Positions 12,333-23,209 of a DNA stretch of 64,000 nt are shown in pieces (the stretch's first letter is position 1; the number at the start of each line of letters is the position of its first letter). The notes beneath the pieces are model-generated. The model saw only the letters and a program-made list of their open reading frames with translations, made no database searches and was not told the DNA's origin. Position numbers and translations under genes: made by a program. The stretch is from Agrocybe praecox (lineage: Eukaryota; Basidiomycota; Agaricomycetes; Agaricales; Agrocybaceae), in assembly GCA_964017145.1 (NCBI GenBank), contig OZ024845.1, positions 2,170,001-2,234,000 of the forward strand. The letters are read 5' to 3'.

Positions 12333-14774
12333 CTAATGAGCGAGCTGGTCAGCCAGCCCCGCCCACGGAGACGGCTCTACATCATCACAGCACCCAGTCA
12401 AAGGCTCATATGATATCACAGCGATCAACCCCTCACCCTCATCTTCATCCTGGGCCCAAGAGTCTTGTTCGGATCGCTCTGCCACGGGCCGCCATGAATG
12501 GTTTTGACTCCTACTTATGTAGCCATCGTAGGTAGCAACATGACCATCAAACGTCAGTCGTTTGAACCTGGGTGTATATTTGTCGATGAGAGCTTCGAGT
12601 TCGATGGAAGCTGGATCCGACTCGGACGCGTTTATTCTGACTTTGAGGTATTTCAGCCGGGCTACTGGAGATGGAGAGCTGTTTATGGGTTCTTTCAAAA
12701 GTGTCTGTAGGGAGGAAATTGGTTGACACCTGGACGCGATGAACGCCCCGAGGAGGTGCTGGGATGCCGAGTTTAGTATGAAGTCAACACTCTCCAGCTT
12801 TGGACAGAGGATCTCTGAGTTGGAATCCACGCCGCCCATTTCATGCTCTCCACCTGTATCTGTATCGGCTGCCGTATCATGATCAGTGCAAAGAATATCT
12901 TTGGGCTGGTGAACAGTGAGCGCTTTGAGGAGTATATCCTCTGCGAAAATTTTGACTCGTTTCCCCCTTTCCGCGGATGCGCTACGCATGCCAAACTCGT
13001 CCAGCGGCGTGTCATGTTCGTGAACGTCATCCAAATGGTCCATATTGCCATCACTAGTACCATCCATAATGGGGAACAGTACATCGATGTCGTTATATTG
13101 GGGAATGTAGCTATGATGGTGGTGGTGGTCAGTCGTCCAGTTAAGCACTAAAAGTTCCTTTAGGGTTGGGATAAGCCGAAGACACGCGATGAATATCAGG
13201 GGAGATGCTGCTGCGCTATGCAATTGTGGTCTGTCTTGGGGTCTTAAAAGAGGGCTGATGTGAATTCCTTCTTCATAACTGTTGTGCAGAGCCAGATCGG
13301 GAGGGACAGAAGCGGGATCTATGGGATGAAGAAAGCCAATCGACTCTAAGCTAAGCCTCTCCAACGGCGGACAACCACTCTGCTGTAATAACACAAAAAT
13401 AGATGAAACCGGGTCCAGTGGCACTGGGGCCATGGTATCTCCAACAACGTTCGAATCATCGATCCAGTCCTCATTTGGATATCCGAATTGATGCCTAGAG
13501 TCATTCCGACCCAGAATCTCCAAAGTTCTCAACTTCGGTACGACGACGAACTCGAGAATATTGCTCATATGAAACGTAGTGTCCATATGCTGGTCTCCAA
13601 ATATCTTCAGTACCTCCAGGTGCTCCAGGCGTACCAACCCATCATTGGTCGATTTGAGCTCCTGCATCGCCTTGTACGTGCTGGCGTAGTTCGGCAGAGC
13701 TGCTTCCGACCCTCCCAAATTGTTAGCAACGGGCGAAAAGTGCGGTTGTGACAAAGGAAATTTGAGCGTCAGCTCAATTAGAGAGACGCATTTTCTGAGG
13801 GTTTCCAGCATGGCTGGGGCATCGAGAAAGAAAAATATGACGTGCGAGTCGAGATATAAGGTTGTTAGCTGCGAAAGGGGTAAAGTAGGAAGACAAATGG
13901 ACCCTGTGAAGTAGGTCAAGGAGAATGAGCGGAGAGAGCTGAGTGGAGGTTGTTCGTCCGCCTCGGCAGGAGAATGAGCTGTTGTGGCGAAACCGAGGTT
14001 CACAGGCCACTGAATCCTGGAATCACGATCAATGGGCGCGCGATTATCGAGAAAGGATATACTCTCCAAGAGCGGTACGTCCTTGGGCCTCAGCTCCTTG
14101 AAAGGTGCAAGTATGTTGAATGGGACTTGCAGATCGATATTCTTCCATCTTCTGCTCAACAGCTTGATGACATCCAGCAGCATCCCACAGACCTTTACTT
14201 CTGCAATGGTCTCTCCGCCAAGCCAGATCATGCTTATGCTCAGAGGGCAAGTTCCTGAGCGGTCCAGCCACAACGTTATCAGATCCTTTTTCCGTCGAAA
14301 TGCGGGGAGAGAAGCGATAGGATTTAGATAGTTCACTGTTGGGGGTACGATGTGTAGCTTCGCCCATAATTCATTCGTGCTGAGCGATATTCTCCTCCAT
14401 GAGCTACACACACGGCCGAGTAGGAGTGGAGCCTCGGACGCGTGCATGACACAGTTCCGCGACTGCGGCAAACACCACACGAAGATGTGTTGTAGGATTT
14501 CTGGTGGCAACCGGCGAAAGGGAGAGATCAATGCTTGATGTGAGGAAAACGTAGACTGGAGAGAAGACCGCTCGAGGGTGAGTGCACGTAGCTGAGATTC
14601 TAATGAGGCGATTTGGTCATCGTATGTTAATATTGAGTCCGACAAAGAGGTAAGATAAGAACGAAGAGACGATATTTCGGAGGAAGAAGGAATATAGTTT
14701 GTGTTGATCTTTTCGGAGAACTGGGATGGTTCAGGTGGAGGTGGAAGGATACTCTCTGTCGCACATGAATCCAT
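12333..14774 (-). CDS. F-box protein with coiled coil and LRR-like C-terminal region
   Basis: A single uninterrupted reading frame of 813 residues from the ATG at 14774 (MDSCATESILPPPPEP). The frame is open further upstream to 14888, but that extension is basic and leucine-rich without domain support, so I prefer this start. Residues of about 25-90 form a predicted coiled coil (heptad-like SLESQLRALTLERSSL). The F-box FRRLPPEILQHIFVWCLP follows and then a CSSWRRISLSTNELWAKL segment. This arrangement is common in the expanded F-box families of mushrooms. The rest is irregular leucine-rich sequence with an acidic, His-rich patch (about residues 580-630). F-box proteins usually link targets to the SCF ubiquitin ligase; the target here is unknown. 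A decayed relative lies at 1-375. Confidence 0.8.
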   Translation of the reverse strand: MDSCATESILPPPPEPSQFSEKINTNYIPSSSEISSLRSYLTSLSDSILTYDDQIASLESQLRALTLERSSLQSTFSSHQALISPFRRLPPEILQHIFVWCLPQSRNCVMHASEAPLLLGRVCSSWRRISLSTNELWAKLHIVPPTVNYLNPIASLPAFRRKKDLITLWLDRSGTCPLSISMIWLGGETIAEVKVCGMLLDVIKLLSRRWKNIDLQVPFNILAPFKELRPKDVPLLESISFLDNRAPIDRDSRIQWPVNLGFATTAHSPAEADEQPPLSSLRSFSLTYFTGSICLPTLPLSQLTTLYLDSHVIFFFLDAPAMLETLRKCVSLIELTLKFPLSQPHFSPVANNLGGSEAALPNYASTYKAMQELKSTNDGLVRLEHLEVLKIFGDQHMDTTFHMSNILEFVVVPKLRTLEILGRNDSRHQFGYPNEDWIDDSNVVGDTMAPVPLDPVSSIFVLLQQSGCPPLERLSLESIGFLHPIDPASVPPDLALHNSYEEGIHISPLLRPQDRPQLHSAAASPLIFIACLRLIPTLKELLVLNWTTDHHHHHSYIPQYNDIDVLFPIMDGTSDGNMDHLDDVHEHDTPLDEFGMRSASAERGKRVKIFAEDILLKALTVHQPKDILCTDHDTAADTDTGGEHEMGGVDSNSEILCPKLESVDFILNSASQHLLGAFIASRCQPISSLQTLLKEPINSSPSPVARLKYLKVRINASESDPASIELEALIDKYTPRFKRLTFDGHVATYDGYISRSQNHSWRPVAERSEQDSWAQDEDEGEGLIAVISYEPLTGCCDDVEPSPWAGLADQLAH

Positions 14775-15098
14775 CGTTGAGCGCTCAAGAACGTCCAACC
14801 GTTTGGTAGTAAGTACTAGTACCAGCAGGAGTAACCGTGGGCGGCTAATACTAGGACACATGTGACGTCTTCCAACATCGTCAAACATGCAACAACATCA
14901 TTCGACTCCGCCATAACTCGGTTCGTCTCTTTTGCGCTTATCGTCTGTCGAAACTTGACCCTCTTCGAGGTGTCTCCATGATAATCCTTGGATCCTTGTC
15001 CGTCGCACGCCCACAACGCAAGAAGTACAAGGCCGAACTAACTTTCTTTCCTTAGGGTTCCCCATCCGTCAGGAAATGTTATTAATATCCTAATTCAG
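14775..15098. promoter_or_regulatory. upstream region of the F-box gene
   Basis: A 324-bp region between the F-box start (-) and a doubtful tiny gene (+). On the + strand it holds two acceptor-like sequences (CTAAC...CCTTAG ending near 15054 and CCTAATTCAG ending at 15098), which may belong to 5' UTR introns of the tiny gene. Confidence 0.3.
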
Positions 15099-15298
15099 AT
15101 GGCCGAATACACCGCCGCTATTTCAAAACATACCCACATTGACCGTGATGTTGTGTTGAACTTGCAGATAACTTGTCCTCGCTAGACGCTTGGATCACCG
15201 CACTTGGCGACCTCGATAAAGTCTGCGAATCCTTGGAGGATGAATACCTCGCCAGCCTGCGTGAAGACCAGTTCGGGCGATGGATCGAACGGACGTAA
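15099..15298 (+). CDS. possible tiny gene or gene fragment (about 58 residues)
   Basis: Not recognised. ATG at 15099 starts MAEYTAAISKHTHID, and a second block in another frame ends at the TAA at 15296-15298. The second block (LSSLDAWITALGDLDKV then EYLASLREDQFGRWIERT) is strongly protein-like, acidic and helical. The blocks join in frame only if 15145-15167 (GTGATG...TTGCAG, 23 nt) is removed. That is shorter than known fungal introns, so a frameshifted relic or a wrong first exon is equally possible. ATG is directly preceded by CCTAATTCAG, an acceptor-like sequence, so the real start may lie in an upstream exon. Confidence 0.3.
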
Positions 15299-16439
15299 TA
15301 AAAATACAAAGTGGCAGTAACCCACTCGACAGATCAGCCGCTTTTTGGAGGTCGGCGTGTACATGTGTACGTTTACTTAAGTTGACGCCGGCATGCGCTC
15401 ATTAATATTTTTCAGATCTTCTGCACATCCAACAAGTCAAGTCAAGTGGAATCAATAGAGTCAATAAGTAAATGATATTACATCTGCGGCATAATATGAC
15501 TATGACCAACACTAAACTAGATAATTACATTTGACAATGAATGTCAGAAAACATGTTCTAAAGGGAAGAAAACAAAGGTCAGTAAGACAATCGCGGAATG
15601 GTTTTTTTAACGTGCTATTGGTTCCCGAAACCTCGTAATCGAGTTTCGGGCCTCAGCCCTGGCCCCACGACAAGGGTGCACGTGGATGAGTAGGCCAGTC
15701 GGCCTACCCACCCATGCCAGGGACTCACCTTTGAGCCCATTCCCATCCTACGCGAGTCGGAGTCGAAGCGCTAAAGCGTATTATCAGTCTCACAAAATGT
15801 AAGAAGTAAATGGCACATACCGCTGGTCTCAAGTCCCAGAAGCCTTTGTCCAGAAGGAACGCCGGCACTTGAGGAACAGGGGCCTTCAGTAATGTATGGA
15901 CGGACGCGAAACTTACAAAGCTGCTTTCAACGAATGTGATTATCAGGGATTATGTCGCCAAACGAAGGAAATCTAAAGAACACTCACCGTGTACGCCTAT
16001 AGCAGAGAGACATTGTCGAGAGTCAAATAACAAATCACCTCGAGTGAGGTAATAATAGAAAAGAAAACGATATTGTCAGTGAAATTTTGTTAGTATGTCA
16101 CCTCTCTGCCGGTCTTGGTGGCTAGAAGCTGTAGCTGGTAGTTTCTTCACGTACGCATACACAGTCACGACCCACCGCACATCACGGCACGACACGACAC
16201 GCAAGGCCAGACGAGAGCCAAGAGCCAGAGAAAACAGATGACGGAAGGGCGGGAAAGCAGTGCTGATGGAAGGGCTTGTTGTTGTTGTTGTTGAGGACTG
16301 ACAGGCGGGGGTACCTTGAGGTCTTGAGAAGGAAAAGCGAGCGTAGACAGATTAACGGTAAAGGAGACATTACACTCGCCGGTACAACATGAAAACTTCG
16401 GAAATAGTGACGAAAATGCACAGGAAGGATAACGAGAGC
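15299..16439. other. gene-free region with hairpin-rich patch
   Basis: No supported gene. The patch at about 15600-15790 is GC-richer than its surroundings and holds two strong hairpins (15624-15650 and 15690-15707). The remainder shows nothing I can name. Confidence 0.4.
15600..15790. other. GC-rich structured patch, possible retroelement remnant or RNA
   Basis: Hairpin 1 pairs CCCGAAA-CTCG with CGAGTTTCGGG around a TAAT loop (one bulged C). Hairpin 2 pairs GTAGGCC with GGCCTAC around AGTC. It contains no reading frame of note. Structured 3' or 5' ends of retroelements look like this, but I cannot assign a family. Confidence 0.35.
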
Positions 16440-17203
16440 ACATGCAATGACAAACCAACACGCCCCGGAAGAATGGTATTTTTTATGGAAAAGAGGAAGA
16501 ACGCCCATGGATGTTTTTTTTCTTGTATGTATCATCTGGACAGATGGTGGACCTGAGTCTCTTTTTGTGGCGGACATATGTCTCTTTAGCCACAGGCGTC
16601 TCGTATAGATTTTTTAGAGAGGGGAACAATACGACTAGCGGAGGAAGAACAAAGAACCGGACAACATGATAAATATGACGACAGATGAAAGAGAAGACTA
16701 AGAGTAGGGTTGAGAGAATAATCCGGACGTAGAAAGAGAGAGAGTTGGCAGAAGAAGCAATCGAGGAAGACGGTCAAAGGAAAACATGGTGATGGTTGGG
16801 AGGTAGGGAAGGATGACGTTAGAAAGCACATTCAGAAAACGAACACAAATCAATTATACATGCGATGACAGCCCAATACGCCCCGGAAGAATGTTTTTAT
16901 ATGAAAAGAGGAAGGACGCCCGTGGATTTTTTATTTTTTTATTTTTGATAGGTATCGTCTCTTTTTGAGGTGGACATATGTCTCTTTAAGCACAGGCGTC
17001 TTGTATAGATCTTTTAGAGAGGGGGGGAAACGAAGAACAAGGAACCGGACAACATGATAAATAAACGAAAAGACGGCCGACAATGACAGACGAAAGGGCA
17101 GACTATAACGTAGAAAGGTAGAGAGTTGCCAGAGTTAAGGACGACAGTCGAAGAAAAACATGGTGGTGGTTGAGAGGTAAGAAAGGATGACGATGGAAAG
17201 CAC
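16440..17203. repeat. direct tandem duplication, period about 418 bp
   Basis: Copy 1 (about 16440-16832) and copy 2 (about 16858-17203) share CGCCCCGGAAGAATG, GACATATGTCTCTTTA, CACAGGCGTC, GGAACCGGACAACATGATAA, AAAACATGGTG and GGATGACG in the same order with small indels. Both are purine-rich on the + strand. No coding potential is conserved between copies, so this is non-coding repeat. Confidence 0.8.
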
Positions 17204-20200
17204 CTTTTTATATGTGTATTTTCTGGGTGTGTGGGCACCATTAAACCTAAAACGGATCTGCCGGGCTCGCAACCCGATGTACGTACGAGAAGGATTAAGA
17301 ATAACAAACCTATTATCTCGCTTAGGAAAATGATGCATAGCTTCCGAGAAAACGTGCCCGGGGTTATTCACCGAGACCCTGGATACAGCTCGATCCGATA
17401 GTCACTATCTCTGCAGTGCTCCCCAGGAGATCCTGGGCGAATCCAGGGTCTGATTCCCTTTAAGTAAGTACTCGGGTCGTGCGAGAGTGGGCATAGACCA
17501 CTGATGGTCACTCGGCTCGCATGGCTTGCATTTCAGGAAACATATACCCCCGTTTTTCCAAAACCGGATTTCTGACCGAGAACATAATAAAGCCGTAATG
17601 TTGACAGTCTCATGCGTGCGTGGGACATCAAATTGGGACGGCTGCCGCCGCAGCCGAGATGTCACTCTGAGTGGCAATGTAACCTGTGGGCATTTTCTCC
17701 CAGTTGAAAACACGCCTCAAAACAGTCAAATTGGATAGTAAACGGTATCACTTCTCTTCCTCATACGCATTTGAATGTACCCACAACGCCACACATGTGA
17801 CAACAAGTATAATCTTCACGTGAGCAATTCTCTGCAAACAGATCACGGCAGTGTACGGCATAGAGCTCGGATCACGAATTAAACGTTAAACGCTTGCTCC
17901 GCATGCCGTTCAAATTGTTTACATATTCCAGCGACTTGTATTTTCATCCCCTTTTGATATTTTCATTTTTGCGGTAGTAAGTGGCATTGCCAATACTATA
18001 CCATCACTCACTCCCAACTGAGCAGGAACTCGTGCAGGGTTGCAATACCATGTTTACTTTCAAGAAAATCTTGATTATCTTCCCTTGGGCAAATCGATTC
18101 GTCGTACCCAAAACCAATCCACAACCTCTCTGCAAAAGTGTTGGCAGACAGAAACATCCTAATAGAGTGTTTGAGAGATCCGGTTGTTGCCAGGGTATGA
18201 TGAAATCTGAACTCGGGGAAACTACTTTGCTGGTGGATTCCTTTAGGATTCTGTCTAGATTCCTCGAAGTGACAAGCCCATCAAAGCGTTCGATGGCGAT
18301 CTAACTTTTAAGGGAGTGGGAGTGAGAGCGCAAGTTGAAGCAACCGGATTTAGAAACAGCTCCATCGGTGTGGCCGGCTGCTTTATTGTCGTCTTATTCA
18401 GCCCACAGACGAGCATGATGTCCGTGCTCTCTTTCCAACTCAAATCAGGCGGACGCAACCAGAGGCGTCCTTGCGGCCAGAGTTTAGTGGGCTTTGTGCG
18501 CGGTGCCAAAGGTTAGAAACATGGCCACTCATTTTCTTGGGCAAAATATCCGGGAGCACTAGTCCAATCGCGAGAAATCAACATGAGTCCTTGTTCCCGC
18601 GAAGGTTCTGGTGGTGCATTTTTAAAGCCGAGTACATCATTCTATTCAGAAGGGATACGGCTACATAGTGTATTTCCCAAGGCTGTCTAAAAGAAGTCAA
18701 AATACAATACGCTGGCAGATCGTCCTAATCGGTTGGCTGTGCCCTAGCCCAGGCAGGATTGCAAATTGGAAAAGGAGCACTGAAAAGAGATACCCCATGA
18801 CACTTCCAGGTGGCCAGAATCTGTGTGGGTCGCGCCGAGAGAAGTGGTTGGCACGATGGATTTCCGTGATCCACGCAGGAGCCGATGACCGAGGAAAGGC
18901 GTGCCCTTCCTGAAAGAACGAAACATGGGTGAATGGTCATTCCATTTTCTTTTACGATTGACCTATTCTGCGTTTTGTCAAGGTCTGGTAATAAAAACCT
19001 AAAAAATTCTTTCACGGGCGCCGTGTAATATAATTTTCATCGAGGAAAGAAAACTGGGACCCTGGGAACAAACGAACATGTAAAGCCACTCACCACAATA
19101 TACCTATCAACAACCACTGAACTCATTTGGTCGACTCTTGCCCAAGCTTCTTGCCCAGTTGCCCATGATCTAGCGCCCTTCCAAGAAGCGAGAAAATGTC
19201 AACTTCTAATTGGTGGAGCGCCATTCTTCCCCCCGCTATTCCGCCTCCCAGAGAAATGTGCTGCACAACCCAAGAGTCATATTTTTCTCAGCATTGCCTC
19301 CATCGCCATTTTGATCGTCGCTCTAGGTTATGGGGTAGTAGAAACTCTCATTTGACAAGGTTCGAGAAAGTCCGAGTCACATAATCCTGTCAATTTTTCT
19401 TTGCTTTAATTACCTTGGATCAGCCGCACAGGATTATTCCTCGCCTTCCCTTCGCTACGGCGGCCGATCTATTATATGCCACCCTGCCAGTGCCATCTTT
19501 ACAATCCGTTCCCTCCTAGCAGTGTATCGATAGCCACTTTGATGAGTAGCAAATCTCCCTTGAAAAGTCACTGCCACGACGAGACAACTTTATCATCACG
19601 GGCATTCATTTTGACGGACAAAGTGAGGAGCGGGTGGCGGACACGCATACTATTTACCAAAGCGCGAGTTCAAAGCCTTGAACAGCTTATAAGCAGAGGA
19701 GGGGCTGTCTATTTAAGGTGGTGAAGATAAATACACTCGTAAGTCAACGTTCGTTGTCAGTTAAACCCTGATAACTTGTTCGAAATCGTCCTTGCTTCCG
19801 ACGAAAGACTCGCATCTTTTACACCACCTTCTATGGATAGCATGGAATGCGAGATCCAAGGTTACCAGCTACTGGCCAACGTACGAAACACTGGTTTTAT
19901 AAGAGCTGTAATCAGGAAACTGGGATGACTATTGGCATGGCCGGTCACTGTTCCTTTATTAGGTGGCACATAGTACATTTCAATCGAGGCTACTGAGGAT
20001 AATACTTCTAGCTTTGATTAGGAGCATGTCTTACAGAGCGGTACAGGTTTTGCTGTGTATCTTGACAGCTCTCAGCTATCACCACGAATGTGGGGATTTT
20101 GATTATCTTGACTAGATGAAATCAGAGAGAGTCTGACGAGATAGATTTCAGTACTAGTCCTGTAATGCAACGTAGTAAAGTTACCTTTAACTTTCCCACT

Positions 20201-20674
20201 TGTTAATCAGTTCTGTAAAAAATCTGATGGCTTAGTGTCAAAGACTAGATTTAATTTTAACTAACCAATAAGTACCTGGTCAGTGGTGGCGGCCTCAGCC
20301 CATCCGGTTGCCATCCGGACACGAATGCTAATCATGAAAATTGCCCGCATATACTACGAGCATTTATCCATAGAAATCCCAAGAAATATGTGATCCAACG
20401 ATAGTGGGCAGACTTAACCCTAAGGAAGGCGAACGTACAAACGTGATGAACATTGAACTGGGCGCCTGTTTGGCGCGGCGGGTCGATTCTCGGCAAGTCG
20501 GCAATACCAACAAATGACTAATCATGCAACATTCATGAGGCACACGTGTTTGTCCATAATTGTATGTGCTTAGCTAGCAGCGCGTCAAGAAACAAAGAAC
20601 GCTTTCGACGTTGAAAACGTTTAACGAACTCACCAATAGTCCATACAACCGCCCGTGCATCACCAAAACGCAAA
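17204..20674. other. gene-free region upstream of the Swi3-like gene
   Basis: About 3.5 kb in which I find no supported gene or repeat. The short reading frames present carry no recognisable motif. The promoter of the Swi3-like gene should lie in the last few hundred bases. Confidence 0.4.
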
Positions 20675-22846
20675 ATGGACACTCCGAAGCGCTCTGGGTC
20701 AACTGTTCCCAGTCCTACAGATTCGAAGCGCATCAAACTTACTGTGCCTCAGCAAAACCAGGGCGCATCTCCCGTTGACCCTGAAAATGCACCAGGAAAA
20801 CGAAGTGAACTTGACCCCATCTCAGGAGGAGAGATCGGTAACCTCCCACAAACTGAGGGGTCGTCATCACAGGGTCCAGAGACCGGTTCTGGAAAAGTTC
20901 GCGTTTTGAAGGAAGACGGCGAAGAAGAAGGCGGCAACGCACAGGGTGATGCAGACGTGTCGATGGCAGAGGGTGGGGACGACGAGATAGATTCTGGAGA
21001 CGAGAACGATGAAGAAGACCCGGCACAAATTGAAGCAACGCGTCTGCGGCTGGAAGAACAGGCTCGCAAATATCTTGCTGCGCAGACTCACGAAGTTATT
21101 GTCCCTTCGTATTCTGCCTGGTTCGACATGTCAAAGATCAATGCAGTTGAACGGCGAGCTTTGCCAGAATTCTTCAACTCAAGGAACAGGAGCAAAACCC
21201 CAGCAATCTACAAAGATTACCGCGACTTCATGATCAACACGTACAGATTACGTCCTACCGAATATTTGACAGTCACCGCTTGCAGAAGAAACTTAGCTGG
21301 TGATGTCTGTGCTATCATGCGCGTCCATGCATTTCTAGAACAATGGGGCTTGATTAACTATCAGGTTGGTTTCATTCAGAGAGTTTTCTACATTTTTGAG
21401 TAAATATTCTTAACCGCCTCCATATAGATTGACCCAGAGCAACGGCCAGCTGCTTTGGCACCACCCTTTACTGGTCATTTCCGTGTTGTAATGGACACAC
21501 CTCGAGGTCTGCAGTCAATGCACCCTGGCAGACGACCAAACCCAGTAACAGGCTCCGCACCAGGCGTAAATGGTTCCAAAATCCCCACAGCACCTGCTGC
21601 CCCAGCGTCGCTCGAGCTTCGCAATTCGATCTACCAGACAACTGCAAAATCCTCGCGGCCTGTCAGCTCGACGGAAGCCGCCACTCTTGCTAATGGCGCC
21701 TCTGCTCCTGTGAAAGCCAATGGTACAGGTTTACCGTCAACCGTTGCTTCACATTCTTGCGATACTTGTGGAGCTGACTGCTCCCTTGTTCGTTACCACT
21801 CTCTCAAAGACAAGAAGCTCGAGATCTGCGCCCCATGCTATCTCGACGGTCGTTTTCCCTCAACTATGTTCAGTGGCGACTTTGTTAAACTCACCACTGC
21901 GTCTGGCGCAATAACACAGGGTACCAACGACGACTGGCTAGACCAAGAGGTCTTGCTTCTTCTAGAAGGAATAGAAATGTACGACGATGATTGGTCAAAG
22001 ATTGAAGAACATGTCGGCACTCGCTCTGCGCAACAATGCATCCGCAAATTCCTTGAGCTCCCCATTGAAGACCCATACTTGAATACGGAGGGCGCTATGG
22101 GTACACTACGATTTGGTAGAATACCTTTCGAACAGGCCGACAACCCTGTCATGAGTGTCGTTGCTTTCCTTGCTGGTGTTGTAGGTCCTGGAGTCGCTGC
22201 AGAGGCCGCGAAAACTGCGCTGCACAACCTTACAGACCAAAGTGCAACGACCGTGGAAGAAGGTGACAAAGAGAAAGCCGATGGTCAAAAAGAAGAGGAT
22301 AGAATGGATGAAGACCACAAAGAATCCACTGCTACTGAAGGAGGCGTTACTGTTGAAGGGGAAGATTCGAATTCTCATGCACAGCCACAAAAACCGAAGG
22401 TTACTATACCTCATTCCAAGGTTGTTCGTGCAGCCAACCTTGCTCTCAAGTCATCTGCTAAAGCTGCCCAAGCTCTTGCCGACGCCGAAACTACACAAAT
22501 TCGAAGCTCTCTTGCGCAATTAATTAAATTGACGCTCACAAAACTGGAACTCAAGATGACGCAATTCGAGGAATTGGAGGAAATTCTTGAGGAGGAACGC
22601 AAATCTCTTGAGAGCGCTAGACTCGGCCTTGTCAACGAGCGCATTGGGCTGAAGCGGATGTTGGAAGCTGTACGCGCCGAGGTCGCCAGGAATGGTCTCA
22701 CCCCTCAAGTTGTCAATGTGGCTACACAACCTAATCCTCCTATGGGGACGACAGGACAGGGCACGATGATAACTGAAGTCCGAAGCACGAGTGCCCAGGC
22801 TGACGTTGGCCCATTTCATGATGGCACAACATTACAGTTGAGTTAG
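20675..22846 (+). CDS. SWI/SNF-RSC complex subunit, Swi3/Rsc8/SMARCC type
   Basis: Nuclear scaffold subunit of ATP-dependent chromatin remodelling complexes. Two exons (20675-21364, 21428-22846) joined across a 63-nt intron give 702 residues. The acidic N-terminus (GDEDEN-like, about residues 90-120) precedes a SWIRM domain starting [17 protein letters not shown] and running through [18 protein letters not shown] to about residue 230. A ZZ-type zinc finger follows ([10 protein letters not shown] ... [14 protein letters not shown]). Next is a SANT/Myb domain ([22 protein letters not shown] ... [19 protein letters not shown]), split here only by prose. The C-terminal coiled coil ([20 protein letters not shown]) would mediate dimerisation. 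Domain order SWIRM-ZZ-SANT-coiled coil is diagnostic. The gene is convergent with the F-box gene, 363 bp apart. Confidence 0.92.
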
Positions 22847-23209
22847 GTGCAACCTTAGCCTTTGTTATCTTCTTGTATTCGTCTCGCTCGTCCTTCCGAT
22901 GTGTACTATGCTGAAGAACTAGATTAGGTTTACCCCCGAATTTAGTTTACTTAATTGTTTCTGTTTCGTCGTATCTTTCCTCTTTTCTTTCCGTCTTTCT
23001 ATTCTGTATATGTTATCATGCCTAAATATATGTCCCATTATTGGCCCCCTGGATATTTAATCTGTGTCTTCTTTGGGTCATTTGATGGGCATTGGGAATC
23101 CTCATTTGTTTAACCTATTGCGAAAAGGTGACAGACTAGGGTACATTATAGTACATTTTTGTTGTCAACACTACGAAATATAAATCTTATAACAAAAGTT
23201 ACAATGTAA
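22847..23209. other. convergent intergenic region
   Basis: A 363-bp stretch between two stop codons. It is T-rich after the Swi3-like gene, as expected of a 3' UTR, and A-rich near the F-box gene. Nothing else is seen. Confidence 0.5.

Noticed and set aside
15600..15790. hammerhead or HDV-like ribozyme in the hairpin-rich patch
   Set aside because: Catalytic core sequences (CUGANGA with GAAA, or an HDV double pseudoknot) are not present in either strand.
18255..18509. minus-strand frame with a weakly F-box-like stretch (RLWLRPPDLSWKES)
   Set aside because: No F-box motif nearby and no second matching block; similarity is too weak.
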